This document shows, in pieces, positions 52,110 through 62,104 of a stretch of 64,000 bases of DNA. The notes beneath the pieces were generated by a model. It saw only the letters and a list, made by a program, of their open reading frames with translations. It was not told where the DNA came from and ran no database searches. Positions within the stretch are counted from its first letter, which is position 1, and every line of letters starts with the position of its first letter. A program made the position numbers and the translations under genes. Origin of the DNA: Dama dama (taxonomy: Eukaryota; Chordata; Mammalia; Artiodactyla; Cervidae); contig NC_083696.1 in the NCBI RefSeq assembly GCF_033118175.1, positions 37,867,001 through 37,931,000 on the forward strand, in the 5' to 3' direction.

Positions 52110-52575
52110 TCTTTTAGAAAACAGTTTTTTTTTAAATTTATTTTTAATTAAAGATAATTGCTTTACAATTACAATATTGTGTTGTTTTCTGCCATACATC
52201 AATATGAAGCAGCATGCGTGTGTTAGTTGCTCAGTCGTGTCTGACTCTTTGTGACCCTGTGGACTATAGCCCACCAGGCTCCTCTGTCCATGGGATTCTC
52301 CAGGCAAAAATACTGGAGTGGGTTGCCATTCCTTTTTCCGAGGGATCTTCCCAACCCAGGGATCAAACCTGGGTCTCCCGCATTGCAGGCAGATTCTTTA
52401 CCACTGAGCCACATCAGCCATAGGTATACATATGTCCCCTCTCTCTTGACTTCTCCCTCCCACTGCCCATCCCACCCCACCCATCTAGGTCATCACATGC
52501 ACTCCCATTTGTAAAATAGAGAGCCTGTGGGAATTTGCTATATGACTCAGGGATTTCTCTTTCTCTTTTTTAAAA
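52110..52575 (-). mobile_element. L1 3' UTR with inverted 5' end (probable twin priming), split by a Bov-tA
   Basis: Antisense 3' UTR at about 52125-52213 and 52412-52500 (AATATTGTGTTGTTTTCTGC; GTATACATATGTCCCCTCTC). Then comes a segment that reads in sense (TTTGTAAAATAGAGAGCCTG to GACTCAGGGATTTC, 52508-52557), the neighbouring upstream part of the same UTR but inverted. Flanks TCTCTCTCTTTTAGAAAA and TCTCTTTCTCTTTTTTAAAA look like a diverged TSD. Confidence 0.72.
52214..52411 (-). mobile_element. Bov-tA SINE inserted in the L1 3' UTR
   Basis: Antisense and close to consensus: GTTAGTTGCTCAGTCGTGTC to TTCTTTACCACTGAGCCAC. L1 sequence is collinear on both sides. Confidence 0.94.
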
Positions 52576-52792
52576 AAGTATTTATTTATTTGGCTGCATC
52601 TGGTCTTAGTTGTGGCATACGGACTTAAGGCAGCATGGACTCTGTAGCTGTGGCATGCTGACTCTAGTTTTGGCTTGAGGGCTTAGTTTGCCCCCAAGGC
52701 ATGTGGAATCTTAGTTCTGTGACTAAGATCAAACCGGTGCCCCCTGCATTGGAAGGTGGATTCTTAACCCCTGGACTGCCAGGGAAGTGCTG
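52576..52792 (-). mobile_element. CHR-type SINE
   Basis: Antisense: TATTTATTTATTTGGCTGCA, TTAGTTGTGGCATACGGACT, CCCTGGACTGCCAGGGAAGT. Confidence 0.9.
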
Positions 52793-53456
52793 AGAGCTTG
52801 GTCTCCTGATGGCACACAGCAGCCTTGGACTGCTGATGTTTTTCATGTGTTGTTTGGTGACAGATCAACTCCTGAACATTTCAGCTGTTGTTTGTTGATG
52901 TCCGGGAGCTTGCAGGCCAGGGCAATCCCAGTGCACAGATCCACTTCCTCATCAGAGCTCAGTTCCAGCTATCTCCCTGCATGGAAGGAGTTTGGACTGT
53001 CCACTTTAACAGAGATCCTTCCAGATGGACTGGATGGACTTAGCCTAAATGAAGTGAGATATCTGGAACCTAGACTCCTCACTCCCCTGGACCATTCAGA
53101 GTCCCCCAAACACACCATCCATGTGTATTTGCATGCATTCTCTCTTCCACTTGGAACTTGCTTCTTCTCTTCTTGGTCCGAAAAAACAATCCTCTCTCTA
53201 CCCTCCACATCCCACTGTGAACATTAAATTCACTCCAAAGCTTTTTCTAACCCAATACCCCCACCCCCAGGAATAACTGCTTAATTCTGATTTCTTGCAT
53301 CTGGTCCACATTTCTGTGCAAGTGTCACACTTTGTCTCTCATCAGTTAGTTCTGTGACCCAGGTAAAAGGAAAGCCACCAGACCAGCATCAGGGAGACAG
53401 TTCATTGGGATATGCACCTCATGACTAGTAAAAGGCTTCTTCCAGAAGAGGGCAAC
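52793..53456. other. no feature recognised
   Basis: About 660 bases. A 146-codon plus-strand frame (52787-53227) begins in the CHR edge and shows no known domain. Confidence 0.5.
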
Positions 53457-53658
53457 AGGACTTCCTTGGTGGTCCTGTGGTTAAAAATCTGCCTTGCAAT
53501 GCAGGGGACATGGGTTCAATCCCTGGTCAAGGAACTATGGTCCCATGTGCCACGGGGCAACTAAGCCCCTCACTTGCTAAAACAAAAGATCTCGCATGAC
53601 TCAATAGAAATTCCGATTGCAGAAACTAAGACCCAAGGCAGCCAAATAAGTAAATTCT
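53456..53658 (+). mobile_element. CHR-type SINE with TSD
   Basis: GGACTTCCTTGGTGGTCCTG head, GGTTCAATCCCTGGTCAAGG, ending GACCCAAGGCAGCCAAATAA. The TSD GAAGAGGGCAA is at 53445-53455 and 53659-53669. Confidence 0.94.
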
Positions 53659-53669
53659 GAAGAGGGCAA

Positions 53670-54230
53670 GGAGGCCTGGAAGAGGAAGCGCAGGACCAGA
53701 GCAGATGAGACGGCAATGGTGTAGAGGCTAGTGAACCGTCTCCCTAGTGGTGGTCTGGTAGCTTTAGTTTTGTTACCTAGGTCATAGAGCTAACTGATAA
53801 GAAGAGATGAGATGTTTTATAGCTAAGTGAAGAAAGACCAATCAGGCACCTATGGCAATAACCTACACCAGAGATAACTGGGAGCTTGGACCAGGGCAGG
53901 AACAAAGAGAAGGAAGAATCAATAGAGATGAAAGATGTTTCAGGAACAGAGCCAGTAACAGAGTGTCAACAGGTATTCGAGTGAGTAGTGAAGAAATTTA
54001 AGAGAACACGAGAAATGTTTCAGTGATAGAGTGAAAAAGACAGAGATGTTTCATAAATACAACCAGTAGAACCTGGAGAGAACCAACAGTGCATGGGATC
54101 AGTCAGATTAAATACAGCAGTTCTTGTTGTCAAATGTTGTCATCAGTCAAGGAGAAGCCAAATGGATAGAAATTGAGTGAGGAGGCCACGGGACCCAGAA
54201 GAGACACTTTTCTCTAATAGTGGAGGCTTA
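53670..54230. other. purine-rich stretch, unrecognised
   Basis: About 560 bases, rich in A and G on the plus strand, with the word RATGTTTCA at 53934, 54013 and 54045 in similar surroundings (GAGATGAAAGATGTTTCA; AGACAGAGATGTTTCA). Possibly a decayed local repeat. Confidence 0.45.
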
Positions 54231-54240
54231 AGCTAAATAA

Positions 54241-54459
54241 GGGGCTTCTCAGGTGGCTCGGTGGGTAAAGAATACTCCTGCAACACAAGGGACAGGAGTT
54301 CCATCTCTGGGTTGGAAAGATCCTCTGGAGGAGGGCATGGCAACCCACTCCAGTATTCTTGCCTGGAGAATCCCGTGGACCTAGGAGTCTGGCGGGCTGC
54401 AGCCCATGGGGTCGCAGAGAGTTGGACACAACTAAAGCGACTTAGCATGCATGCATGTG
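54241..54459 (+). mobile_element. Bov-tA SINE with TSD
   Basis: GGGGCTTCTCAGGTGGCTCG head to GAGTTGGACACAACTAAAGC, with a CATG-repeat tail. The TSD AGCTAAATAA is at 54231-54240 and 54460-54469. Confidence 0.95.
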
Positions 54460-54485
54460 AGCTAAATAAAAGTATTATGAAGAGG

Positions 54486-54750
54486 GAATTCCCTGGTGGC
54501 TCAGTGGTAAAGAATCAGCCTGCCAATGCAGGAGACAATGGAGTTCGATCCCTGGTCCAGGAAGATCCCACATGCTGTGGAGCAATGAAGCCCGTGGGTC
54601 ACAACTACTGAGCTTGTGCTCTGGAGCCCGTGAGGCACCATTACTGAAGCCCGTGTCCCCTAGAGCCTGTGCTCTGCAACCAAGAAAAGCCACCGCAATG
54701 GGAAGACCATGCACCAACTAGAGAAACACCCACGCAGCCCACACTCACAT
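54486..54750 (+). mobile_element. CHR-type SINE, near full length
   Basis: GGAATTCCCTGGTGGCTCAG head, AGTTCGATCCCTGGTCCAGG, CACAACTACTGAGCTTGTGC, GCAACCAAGAAAAGCCACCG and a final CCACGCAGCCCACAC, then a TA-rich tail. Confidence 0.92.
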
Positions 54751-55261
54751 ATACGTATGTGTATATATATGACTGGAAGATAAGAGTGGGGCCAGGAATA
54801 CATGGAGCCTTGTTTTCAGGAAGCATGGTAAACAAAGAGATCTGTATGAACAAGTAAGTGGTAGTTGGGTATTAAGGTTGAAGAAACATTTTTTGAAGGC
54901 TAGGGGACTTGAGCTTGTCCAGAAGGGAAAGTGAGGGAGAGGGGGAAACCCTTGGAATAAAAGGGACAGGAGAATAGTCATCCCTTCCATTTGTAGAGAA
55001 TCTTATAATTTTATTCAGTACTTTGCATTTTACAAACTCATATGGTACAGATAGAAATGGCATCACAATCTATTTGACCCTAAGAAAGATCAAGGGACTT
55101 TAAGTCAAGAGGCGAGAACAAGGCTATGAGCTCAGGACACCTGAAACGACTTCGGCTTTTGTTTTTTTCTGTGTTTATTCTTGACCAGAAAGCAAATAAT
55201 GAAGGGAAACATGATTTTAGAAGTACTAGTGAGTAACCAGGAAATTTTTTTGTGGAGAAAC
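54751..55261. other. no feature recognised
   Basis: About 510 bases. Starts with alternating ACATATACGTATGTGTATAT sequence; the rest is ordinary AT-rich DNA. Confidence 0.5.
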
Positions 55262-55450
55262 ACATTCATTACCTAATTTAACCACTGAGGTATGAGGCTG
55301 ATCATTGTCAGCGCTCTTCTCATTATACTGATGAGCAATCTGAGGGGCAGACCTCGTAGCTCCCACAAGGCTACATAGCTAAGCGGTGGAGTCCAGAAGA
55401 CCCTAAACCCTTGTCTCCCGACTCCTAGACCAGCGCTCTCTCTGCTGAGC
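55262..55450 (+). mobile_element. MIR SINE
   Basis: TATACTGATGAGCAATCTGA, CACAAGGCTACATAGCTAAG and GCGCTCTCTCTGCTGAGCC match the MIR core and 3' part. Confidence 0.78.
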
Positions 55451-55695
55451 CTTCTCAGTGACAATATACTTTCCTCTTGCACTTGTGGATAAGAAAGCCT
55501 GCATGGAGATCAGCAGTGCTTCTCCCCATATTTCTGATTCTCCTCTCCTTGGAACAGTGTTCATCTTCACCCCCTTGAATAGCCATGACCATGTGACTTG
55601 TTTTAAACAGCGTGGTGTAAGTGAGTGTGTAGTTCTCTCTAGTTTGGCAACCTTGCAAGAGACAGGATGGTAAGATGGAAGCTGCCTGAATGTGG

Positions 55696-55745
55696 CTAGA
55701 ACCGTCTAGAGAATTCTCTAAAATTCTAGAATTGTCTAGAGAATT
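55696..55745 (+). repeat. 30-base-period tandem duplication, two copies
   Basis: CTAGAACCGTCTAGAGAATT (55696-55715) recurs as CTAGAATTGTCTAGAGAATT (55726-55745), separated by CTCTAAAATT. The unit contains the palindrome TCTAGA, and AGAATTCT spans the first copy's end. Confidence 0.9.
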
Positions 55746-55825
55746 GCTTGAACCCAGAGCCAACATAGAGTGATTGAGAAATAAACTCAAGTGCCTGATA
55801 TTTGGGGATTGTTTATAGCTGCATA

Positions 55826-56038
55826 GGGCTTCCCAGATAGTGCTAGTGATAAAGAACCTGCCTGGCAATGCAGGAGATATAAGAGATGCAGGTTCAGTCC
55901 CTAGGTGGGGAAGATCCCCTGGAGGAGGGCATGGTGACCTACTCTAGCATTCCTGCCTGGAGAATCCCACGGACAGAGGAGCCTGGTGGGCTGCTGTCCA
56001 TGGGGTCACAAATAGGCAAACTGAAGGGACTTACTGCT
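55826..56038 (+). mobile_element. Bov-tA SINE, longer-head variant
   Basis: GGGCTTCCCAGATAGTGCTA head with GATATAAGAGATGCAGGTTC, then a unit ending CAAACTGAAGGGACTTACTG. Confidence 0.92.
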
Positions 56039-56469
56039 ACTACCACCCCCCCAGCAGCATGATCTCGTCTACACAGCTGAAGACCAACAAAATCTTTCCC
56101 ATGGAGAAAGAATGCCCTGGTGTCTCATAGATAACCCTATCCCAAAGAGACAAGCGTCTTCCCGGGATAACTAGGAAATTAAACATCCCCCTCGTAGTTA
56201 AAATGCCATCAGAACTTCTATAAAAGAGGCTATATTGGATGGTGAGTTTTTATTACAAGGTTCAGTTGTGGGCTTGAGGAGAAATTGTTTTTACAGATGT
56301 TCAGGGCGTGTTGTGAGGAAATGGCCTTTTACAGGCGGTTCGGATTGATGGGTTCTCTAGGGATGTCCTCTGACGACGTGCACAGAGGAAGTAGGGAGGG
56401 GTCTGCAGAGGCCCAGAAGGATACAACAGAGTTTGAAGAAGACCATGAAAGGGCGGCAGCTGAGTCCAT
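56039..56469. other. no feature recognised
   Basis: About 430 bases of mixed sequence. A 94-codon frame (56285-56569) runs into the MIR that follows and is not called. Confidence 0.5.
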
Positions 56470-56660
56470 GAGACAGAGCAAGAGTTGGAGGCACATAGAT
56501 TTCGGTTTGATTCCCAGCTCTGCTGCCCATTACCCAGATTTCTTACTCTGTCAGAATGGTGTTCTATAAAATGAGATGAATGATACATCCATCTTAGAGT
56601 TATGATGAAATTTGATTTTGTCATAATTGTTATCATTACTTTTGTTGTTATTCTTGTTGT
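56470..56660 (-). mobile_element. MIR SINE
   Basis: CGGTTTGATTCCCAGCTCTG, TTACTCTGTCAGAATGGTGT and TATAAAATGAGATGAATGAT follow minus-strand MIR order. Confidence 0.72.
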
Positions 56661-56761
56661 TACCTTACAATGGGGACCCAATGGTTCAGAAGTTTATTTT
56701 TTCTTCCTAAGCTTCACAGGCTCTGGGCAAAGGGTAGAGTTGGGAGAGAGGATTATACTTC

Positions 56762-57099
56762 CCATTTATTTTTTAAATTCTTCTTTTGTGTTTGTTTTTG
56801 GCTGTGCTGCATCTTTGTTGCTACACTGGCTTTCCTCTGGTTGCTGCGATGGAGGGCTCCTCTTCCTTGTGGAGCTTGGGCTTCTCATTGCAGTGGCTTC
56901 TCTTGTTGGAGAGCACAGGCTCTAGGGAGGCAGACTTCATTAGCTGGGGCCCATGGGCTCTCAAGCACAGGATCAGTAATTGCTCCGCACGGACTTTGTT
57001 GCTCTGCAGCATGTGGGATCTTCCTGGACCAGGGGTCAAACGCATGTAACCTGCATTGGCAGGTGGATTCCTCACCACTGGACCAGCAGGGAAGCCCTC
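56762..57099 (-). mobile_element. CHR-type SINE, long form
   Basis: Antisense and essentially complete: TTTTTGGCTGTGCTGCATCT, GGCTTCTCATTGCAGTGGCT, CTCTTGTTGGAGAGCACAGG, ending CACTGGACCAGCAGGGAAGC. Confidence 0.93.
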
Positions 57100-57276
57100 T
57101 TATTTTTATTTCTTCCTTTGTGACAACACTTTGGGGTGGTGCGATCTTGGGAACCAGAGAAACCAGAGACTCAACTGCCAACATACATTGGATCATCTAA
57201 AAAGCACATGCTAGTAAAGTGATGCTTAAAATTCCCCAAGCCAGGCTTCAGCAATATGTGAACCGAGAACTTCCAG

Positions 57277-57840
57277 ATGTTCAAGCTGGTTTTAGAAAAG
57301 TCAGAGGAACCAAAGATCAAATTGCCAACATCCACTGGATCATCAAAAAAGCAAGAGAGTTCCAAAAAAAACATCTATTTCTGCTTTATTGACTATGCCA
57401 AAGCTTTCGACTGTGTGGATCACAGTAAACTGTGGAAAATTCTGAAGGAGATGGGAATATCAGACCACCTGACCTGCCTCTTGAGAAACTTGTATGCAGG
57501 TCAGGAAGCAACAGTTAGAACTGGACATGGGACAACAGACTGGTTCCAAATAGGAAAAGGAGTACGTCAAGGCTGTATATTGTCACCCTGCTTATTTAAC
57601 TTATATGTAGAGTACATCATGAGAAATACTGGGCTGGAGGAAGCACAAGCTGGAATCAAGATTGCCAGGAGAAATATCAATAACCTCAGATATGCAGATG
57701 ACACCACCCTTATGGCAGAAAGTGAAGAACTAAAGAGCCTCTTGATGAAAGTGAAAGAGGAGAGTGAAAAAGTTGGCTTAAAGCTCAACATTCAGAAAAC
57801 TAAGATCATGGCATCTGATCCATCACTTCACGGCAAATAG
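57277..57840 (+). pseudogene. BovB reverse transcriptase fragment, best preserved in the window
   Basis: A 187-codon frame in which the RT palm is readable: FIDYAKAFDCVDH (motif A, residues 37-49), GKGVRQGCILSPCLFNLY (motif B region, 93-110) and LRYADDTTLMAESEELK (motif C, YADD at 139-142). The first ~30 codons are in a different frame from BovB protein; the shift is at the A8 run near 57364. The frame stops at a TAG at 57838. Endonuclease and C-terminal parts are missing or out of frame. Both catalytic aspartates remain, but with no complete domain and no element ends it cannot be autonomous. Confidence 0.9.
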
Positions 57841-58030
57841 ATGGGGAAACAGTGGAAACAGTGGCTGACTTTATTTTTCTGAGCTCCAAAATCACTGCAG
57901 ATGGTGACTGCAGTCATGAAATTAAAAGATGCTTACTCCTTGGAAGGAAAGTTATGACCAACCTAGATAGCATTTTAAAAAGCAGAGACATTACTTTGCC
58001 AACAAAGGTCCGTCTATGGTTTTGGTTTTT

Positions 58031-58055
58031 CCATAGCCAAAAACCAAGGCTATGG
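58031..58055 (+). repeat. short hairpin within BovB from a templated insertion
   Basis: CCATAGCC (58031-58038) pairs with GGCTATGG (58048-58055). The extra ~29 bases are bounded by repeats of TGGTTTTTCC and are not in other BovB copies here, which read CTAGTCAAGGYTATGGTTTT or a near variant. Confidence 0.8.
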
Positions 58056-58245
58056 TTTTTCCAGTGGTCATGTGTGGATGTGAGAGTCAGACTATAAAGA
58101 AAACTGAGCATCAAAGAATTGATGCTTTTCAACTGTGGTGTTGGAGAAGAGAAACATCACTGCCCTGCATCCCCTCCCTCGAGGGCCAGGGTCTAAACTC
58201 CCAAGGAGACCACTGATATCTAGCTAATCTGATTGACTATATCAT

Positions 58246-58367
58246 GGTTGCTCCAGCTCAGTCATGTCCCACTCTTTGCGGCCCTATGGACTATAGCCCG
58301 GCAGTCTCCTCTCTCCATGGAATTCTCCAGGAAAGAAGACTGGAGTGGGCTGCCATTTCCTTCTCCA
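58246..58367 (-). mobile_element. single Bov-A unit or truncated Bov-tA
   Basis: Antisense: GCTCAGTCATGTCCCACTCT to GGCTGCCATTTCCTTCTCCA; no tRNA-like head. Confidence 0.88.
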
Positions 58368-59135
58368 CATTAATCATACTATACCATGCTCTATCATATA
58401 TCATACTAATCTGCTACTGAAGGTGGAAAAGGAGCAACCCAAATGTCATGAATTATAGAAACAAAAAGCAGAAAAGAAAATGTACCCATAATCCCCTTCC
58501 ACAACTGTACCCACTGATACCATTTCGAGAGTATGTACTTCCCCCAGCTCCATTTGATAGATATTTACACGTATTTTACTTAACAGAAACAGAATCACGC
58601 TATACAAACTACTTTGCAATTGCTATTTTAGTAATGTTCTATTTTGTTATGCTATTATTAGGAATGATCTCTTAATTGTTAAGTAGTAGAAATCAGCTTC
58701 AAAACAGCTCAAGCAAGAAAAGAAAGTAAAGCATCAGATGGAAAATTGGAAGATTTTTAGAGCAGGGGAGCCAGTATGGAAGACCCTGGGCCTGGCTTCT
58801 TCCTCCTTCCACTCCCTTTCTTTGCCTTCTTGGGATCTTTCCACAATTCTCTCTGAACATCTGCTCCACCCTTCATTAAGAATTAAAAAGTTTCTTTGTA
58901 TTTATATCTATCTCAGGCCTAAGGTTGAGTACTTCTATTTTCTTGACTCATTTTTTTTCAAGCTTTGCCCTTTTCCCCCCTTCAAAAGAACCATTTCTTG
59001 AATGTTTCAAATAAATCCTATTTTCCTGTTACAGAGTTCATTTGCTTACTAGAATTTATTCATTCCTTCCTTCTAGTTTCCTTGAGATAACTTTGTTATT
59101 CATTTTCTAATCTGTTATTTTCTTTCTTTTTAAAA
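58368..59135. other. AT-rich stretch, no feature recognised
   Basis: About 770 bases with frames of 75-87 codons but no recognisable domain or repeat family. Confidence 0.5.
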
Positions 59136-59322
59136 AAAATATATTTTTTTATTTTATTTATTTAGCTGAGCCAGGTCTTAGTTGTAGCACACCAGATCTT
59201 CACTGCGGCATGCAAACTCTTAGTTGGCATATGGGATCTCGTTTCCTGACCAGGGATCAAACCCAGGCCTCTTGTATTGGAGTGCAGAGTCTTAGCCACT
59301 GGAACACCAGGGAAGTCTCTGT
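59136..59322 (-). mobile_element. CHR-type SINE
   Basis: Antisense: TTTATTTAGCTGAGCCAGGT, ACTGCGGCATGCAAACTCTT, CACTGGAACACCAGGGAAGT. Confidence 0.9.
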
Positions 59323-59542
59323 TCTCAGTTATTTTCAATCTTTGTTTTAAAAACAAGCAAAGGCACAAGTCAACATTTGCAAGGCACTTTCTTTAGATGA
59401 CGCTCCGCTCTCCACCTCCTAACTCAAAGAACCACTCTGATGTGAGATGGAAAGGGTATTAATACGTCTGAAGGGCAGCTAACATGAAGACTTACAGGCG
59501 AGGGCCCCTTGAAGCACCTTCTGGAGACACAGAGCCCACAGT

Positions 59543-59660
59543 TTCGGATACTGGAGCAGGTTGCCATTTCCTTCTTCAGAGGCTCTTCCTCACCCAGGAC
59601 TGAACCCAGGTCTCCTGCATTGCAGGTGGATTCTTTACCACTGAGCCACCAGGGAAGCAT
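59543..59660 (-). mobile_element. Bov-tA SINE, Bov-A end missing
   Basis: Antisense: ATACTGGAGCAGGTTGCCAT to GAGCCACCAGGGAAGCAT. The head is complete but most of the Bov-A unit is lost. Confidence 0.88.
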
Positions 59661-59689
59661 GATGGTTCTAGAAGGGCCTGGATTTAAAC

Positions 59690-59870
59690 AAGAAATGACA
59701 CTAGCATTTATCTCGTGTCTGCTATTTGCCAAACACTGAACTAGTCACTTTGATACATACCCTTCAAGGAAGATATTATCTCTATTTTATCAGTAAAACA
59801 ATACATGGGCAGAGAGCTTAAGGAGTATGCCTGCTTACACAGCTAGGAAGTGAGACAGGGAAAAGATGGG
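59690..59870 (+). mobile_element. MIR SINE
   Basis: TTTGCCAAACACTGAACTAG, TATTTTATCAGTAAAACAAT and CACAGCTAGGAAGTGAGACA: well-ordered MIR. Confidence 0.78.
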
Positions 59871-59883
59871 ACTATACTTATCT

Positions 59884-60090
59884 CGGCTTCCCAGGTGGCT
59901 CAGTGGTCAAGAGTCTCTCTGTCAATACTGGGGACAGGTTTTATCCCAGGGTCGGGAAGATCCCAGGGAGGAGGAAATGGGAACCCACTCTAGTATTCTT
60001 GCCTGGAAATCCCATAGACGGAGAAGCCTGGCAGCCTGACTCCACAAAGAGTCAGACACGACTGAGTCAGACACATACACATACACACAT
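59884..60090 (+). mobile_element. Bov-tA SINE
   Basis: GGCTTCCCAGGTGGCTCAGT head, GGTTTTATCCCAGGGTCGGG, unit end AGTCAGACACGACTGAGTCA with a CA-rich tail; small deletions in the unit. Confidence 0.92.
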
Positions 60091-60475
60091 GTCAATTACA
60101 TAAATATGCTTTTTTAGTTAAATGAAAAAAACAAAAACTTGAAGCACATACACAACAAACTGGTAAAAGTGGTCACTACAGGGTGTGAGGGTGATTGACC
60201 AGATGGGAACTTTCACTTTCTGCTTCTATTTCTGTACTCCTGACTTTTTCTTTTCAAAAACATTAATGAATTTTTTTTTTAATCAGCAAAACTCTTTTTA
60301 ATTTTTGGAATAAAGAGCAACTATAAAGGTTTCTGTTGGCAATAAAGTTTTAGAAGAGGTTGAGAAGAAAGAGGTAACAGTATTTGGAGGAAAAGAAATA
60401 AAGAATATGAGAGACATAGACAAAGATAGAAGTAGCTTAACGATAGTAATAAAATAATAAGTATTCCTCTAATCT
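60091..60475. other. no feature recognised
   Basis: About 385 AT-rich bases. Confidence 0.5.
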
Positions 60476-60620
60476 TCCCCTGGGTCGGGAAGATCCCCTG
60501 GAGAAGGGGACGGCAGCCCACTCCAGTATTCTTGCCTGGAGAATTTCATGGACAGAAAATCTGGCGAGTTACAGTCCATGGGGTCACAAAAGAGTCAGAC
60601 ACAACTGAGCACATTACATA
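60476..60620 (+). mobile_element. Bov-tA SINE, 5'-truncated
   Basis: Begins inside the head (CCCTGGGTCGGGAAGATCCC) and keeps the Bov-A unit to AGTCAGACACAACTGAGCAC. Confidence 0.9.
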
Positions 60621-61299
60621 CTTATCTAATTCCACATCCCATGCTCTTTCCACTATTGCATATGTATTCCATATAATTCTGAAAAACAATAAAGCCATAT
60701 TTAAAAAACTTGCCTACTGCAGTACTATCTGAAGCCAACAGAACTTTCTACAGTGCTTATATTTAAAATTTCCAGCATCACAAAGACCAAGTATTTTATC
60801 TATATCTATATCCATCTATAAATTTATAAGTCGATACCTCTATCTTTAATAACTATTTTTCTAACATCTATCTCTACCAATGTACCTTTCTTGATTTTCT
60901 GAAGAGATGAGCTACGAGAATGCTACTGAAGCAGCTGTTTTGGAAATACTGCCTTCTCTTTGTTCTGAATGCTATTTAAACATTGGCAGGGGGCCTCATT
61001 AAAGATGAATCGTTGAATTAGCAAGTAGTGTTGTAGCTAGAAGACACAGCATGTGTTCCTGTGGTGAAAACAGATTTGCACAAAGGAGAGAGGGTTCGGG
61101 ATAGGCGGGGCGGGAGATGGACAGAGAATGAAAAGACCTGAGACGATAGCAAAGTCAAGTGTTTTACAACGTCCTCTAATCTGCCCACTGCCACAGGAAA
61201 GCCCAAGACGGCTGCAAGGAGGCCAGGAGAAGCGCCACCTTTCTGAATGATTAATGAAAAATGAGACATTCACCCAGGGTAGTTTTGCCCACAAATAAC
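60621..61299. other. no feature recognised
   Basis: About 680 bases; contains a TATCTATATCTATATCCATC run near 60798. Overlapping 83-85-codon minus-strand frames at 61018-61294 have no known domain. Confidence 0.5.
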
Positions 61300-61317
61300 C
61301 TTCACTTCCTCCACTTT

Positions 61318-61501
61318 CCTCTGACAGTAAAGAATACCCCTACAATACAGAAGACCTGAGTTTGATCCCTGGATTGGGAAGATCCCCTGGAGGAGGAAAT
61401 GGTAACCCACTTCAGTATTTTTGCCTGGAAAATTCTATGGACAGAGGAGTCTGGCAGGCTACAGTCCACAGTGTTGTAAAGAGTTGGACACAACTAAGCA
61501 A
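61318..61501 (+). mobile_element. 5'-truncated Bov-tA SINE with an 18-base TSD
   Basis: Starts within the head (CCTCTGACAGTAAAGAATAC) and ends AGTTGGACACAACTAAGCAA. The TSD CTTCACTTCCTCCACTTT is exact at 61300-61317 and 61502-61519, the longest perfect SINE TSD here. Confidence 0.96.
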
Positions 61502-61627
61502 CTTCACTTCCTCCACTTTATGGTGAATAAGTAGCTTGCAGCTTCAGATAATCTAAAGACCTGGGCACCAACACCCAATGACAATGCCAAAAGCAATGAA
61601 TGATTCTAAGATTACCTGTCTCCATTC

Positions 61628-61752
61628 GTTGTTTAGTCTCTCAGTCGTGTCTGACACTTTGCAACCCCGTAGACTGTGGCCCACCAGGCTCCTCTATCCA
61701 TGGATTCTCCAGGTAAGACTACTGGAGTGGGTTGCCATTTCCTTCTCCAACC
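61628..61752 (-). mobile_element. single Bov-A unit or truncated Bov-tA
   Basis: Antisense: GTTTAGTCTCTCAGTCGTGT to GGGTTGCCATTTCCTTCTCC. Confidence 0.9.
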
Positions 61753-61882
61753 TGTCCCGATATACCTTCTCTATCTTGGAGGTAGGCAAAGAGAGATATT
61801 AGCAGATTTATTTCTTCAAATGCATGTTACTGCGCCACACTATTTTCTTGCATTCATGATGGCTTTTATTTACCTTCGGATG

Positions 61883-62092
61883 GGCTTCCCAGGGGGCACA
61901 GTGGTAAAGAACCTGCCTGCCAATGCAGGAGATGCAAGAAATGTGGGTACAATCCCTGGGTCAGGAAGATCCCGTGGAGAAGAAAATGGCCACCCACTCC
62001 AGGATGCCTGCCTGGAAAATTCCATGGACAGAGGAGCCTGGCGGGTTACAGTCCATGGGGTCGCAAAGACTGAACAACTAAACAACAACAAG
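61883..62092 (+). mobile_element. Bov-tA SINE, longer-head variant
   Basis: GGGCTTCCCAGGGGGCACAG head, GATGCAAGAAATGTGGGTAC, unit end GTCGCAAAGACTGAACAACT and an (AAC)n tail. Confidence 0.93.
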
Positions 62093-62104
62093 GCTCTACC
62101 CTTT

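Larger units (their letters stand above)
57159..58151 (+). mobile_element. BovB internal fragment, sense, with a 149-base partial duplication
   Basis: A BovB segment at 57159-57205 (CCAGAGACTCAACTGCCAAC, GGATCATCTAAAAAGCA) is followed at 57207 by upstream BovB sequence (CATGCTAGTAAAGTGATGCT), and the same segment comes round again at 57308-57353. The element continues through the RT and stops at about 58151 (GGTGTTGGAGAAGA), without the 3' end or tail, so it is truncated at both ends. Confidence 0.92.

Noticed and set aside
52787..53227. 146-codon plus-strand frame.
   Set aside because: It begins in the edge of a CHR SINE, has no known domain, and a frame of this length is expected by chance in 64 kb.
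56285..56569. 94-codon plus-strand frame with acidic and serine-rich stretches.
   Set aside because: Its second half is MIR sequence read in the wrong direction.
58368..59135. Possible exon or repeat in the AT-rich stretch with an 87-codon frame.
   Set aside because: No splice signals of note, no family match and base composition that fits intergenic DNA.
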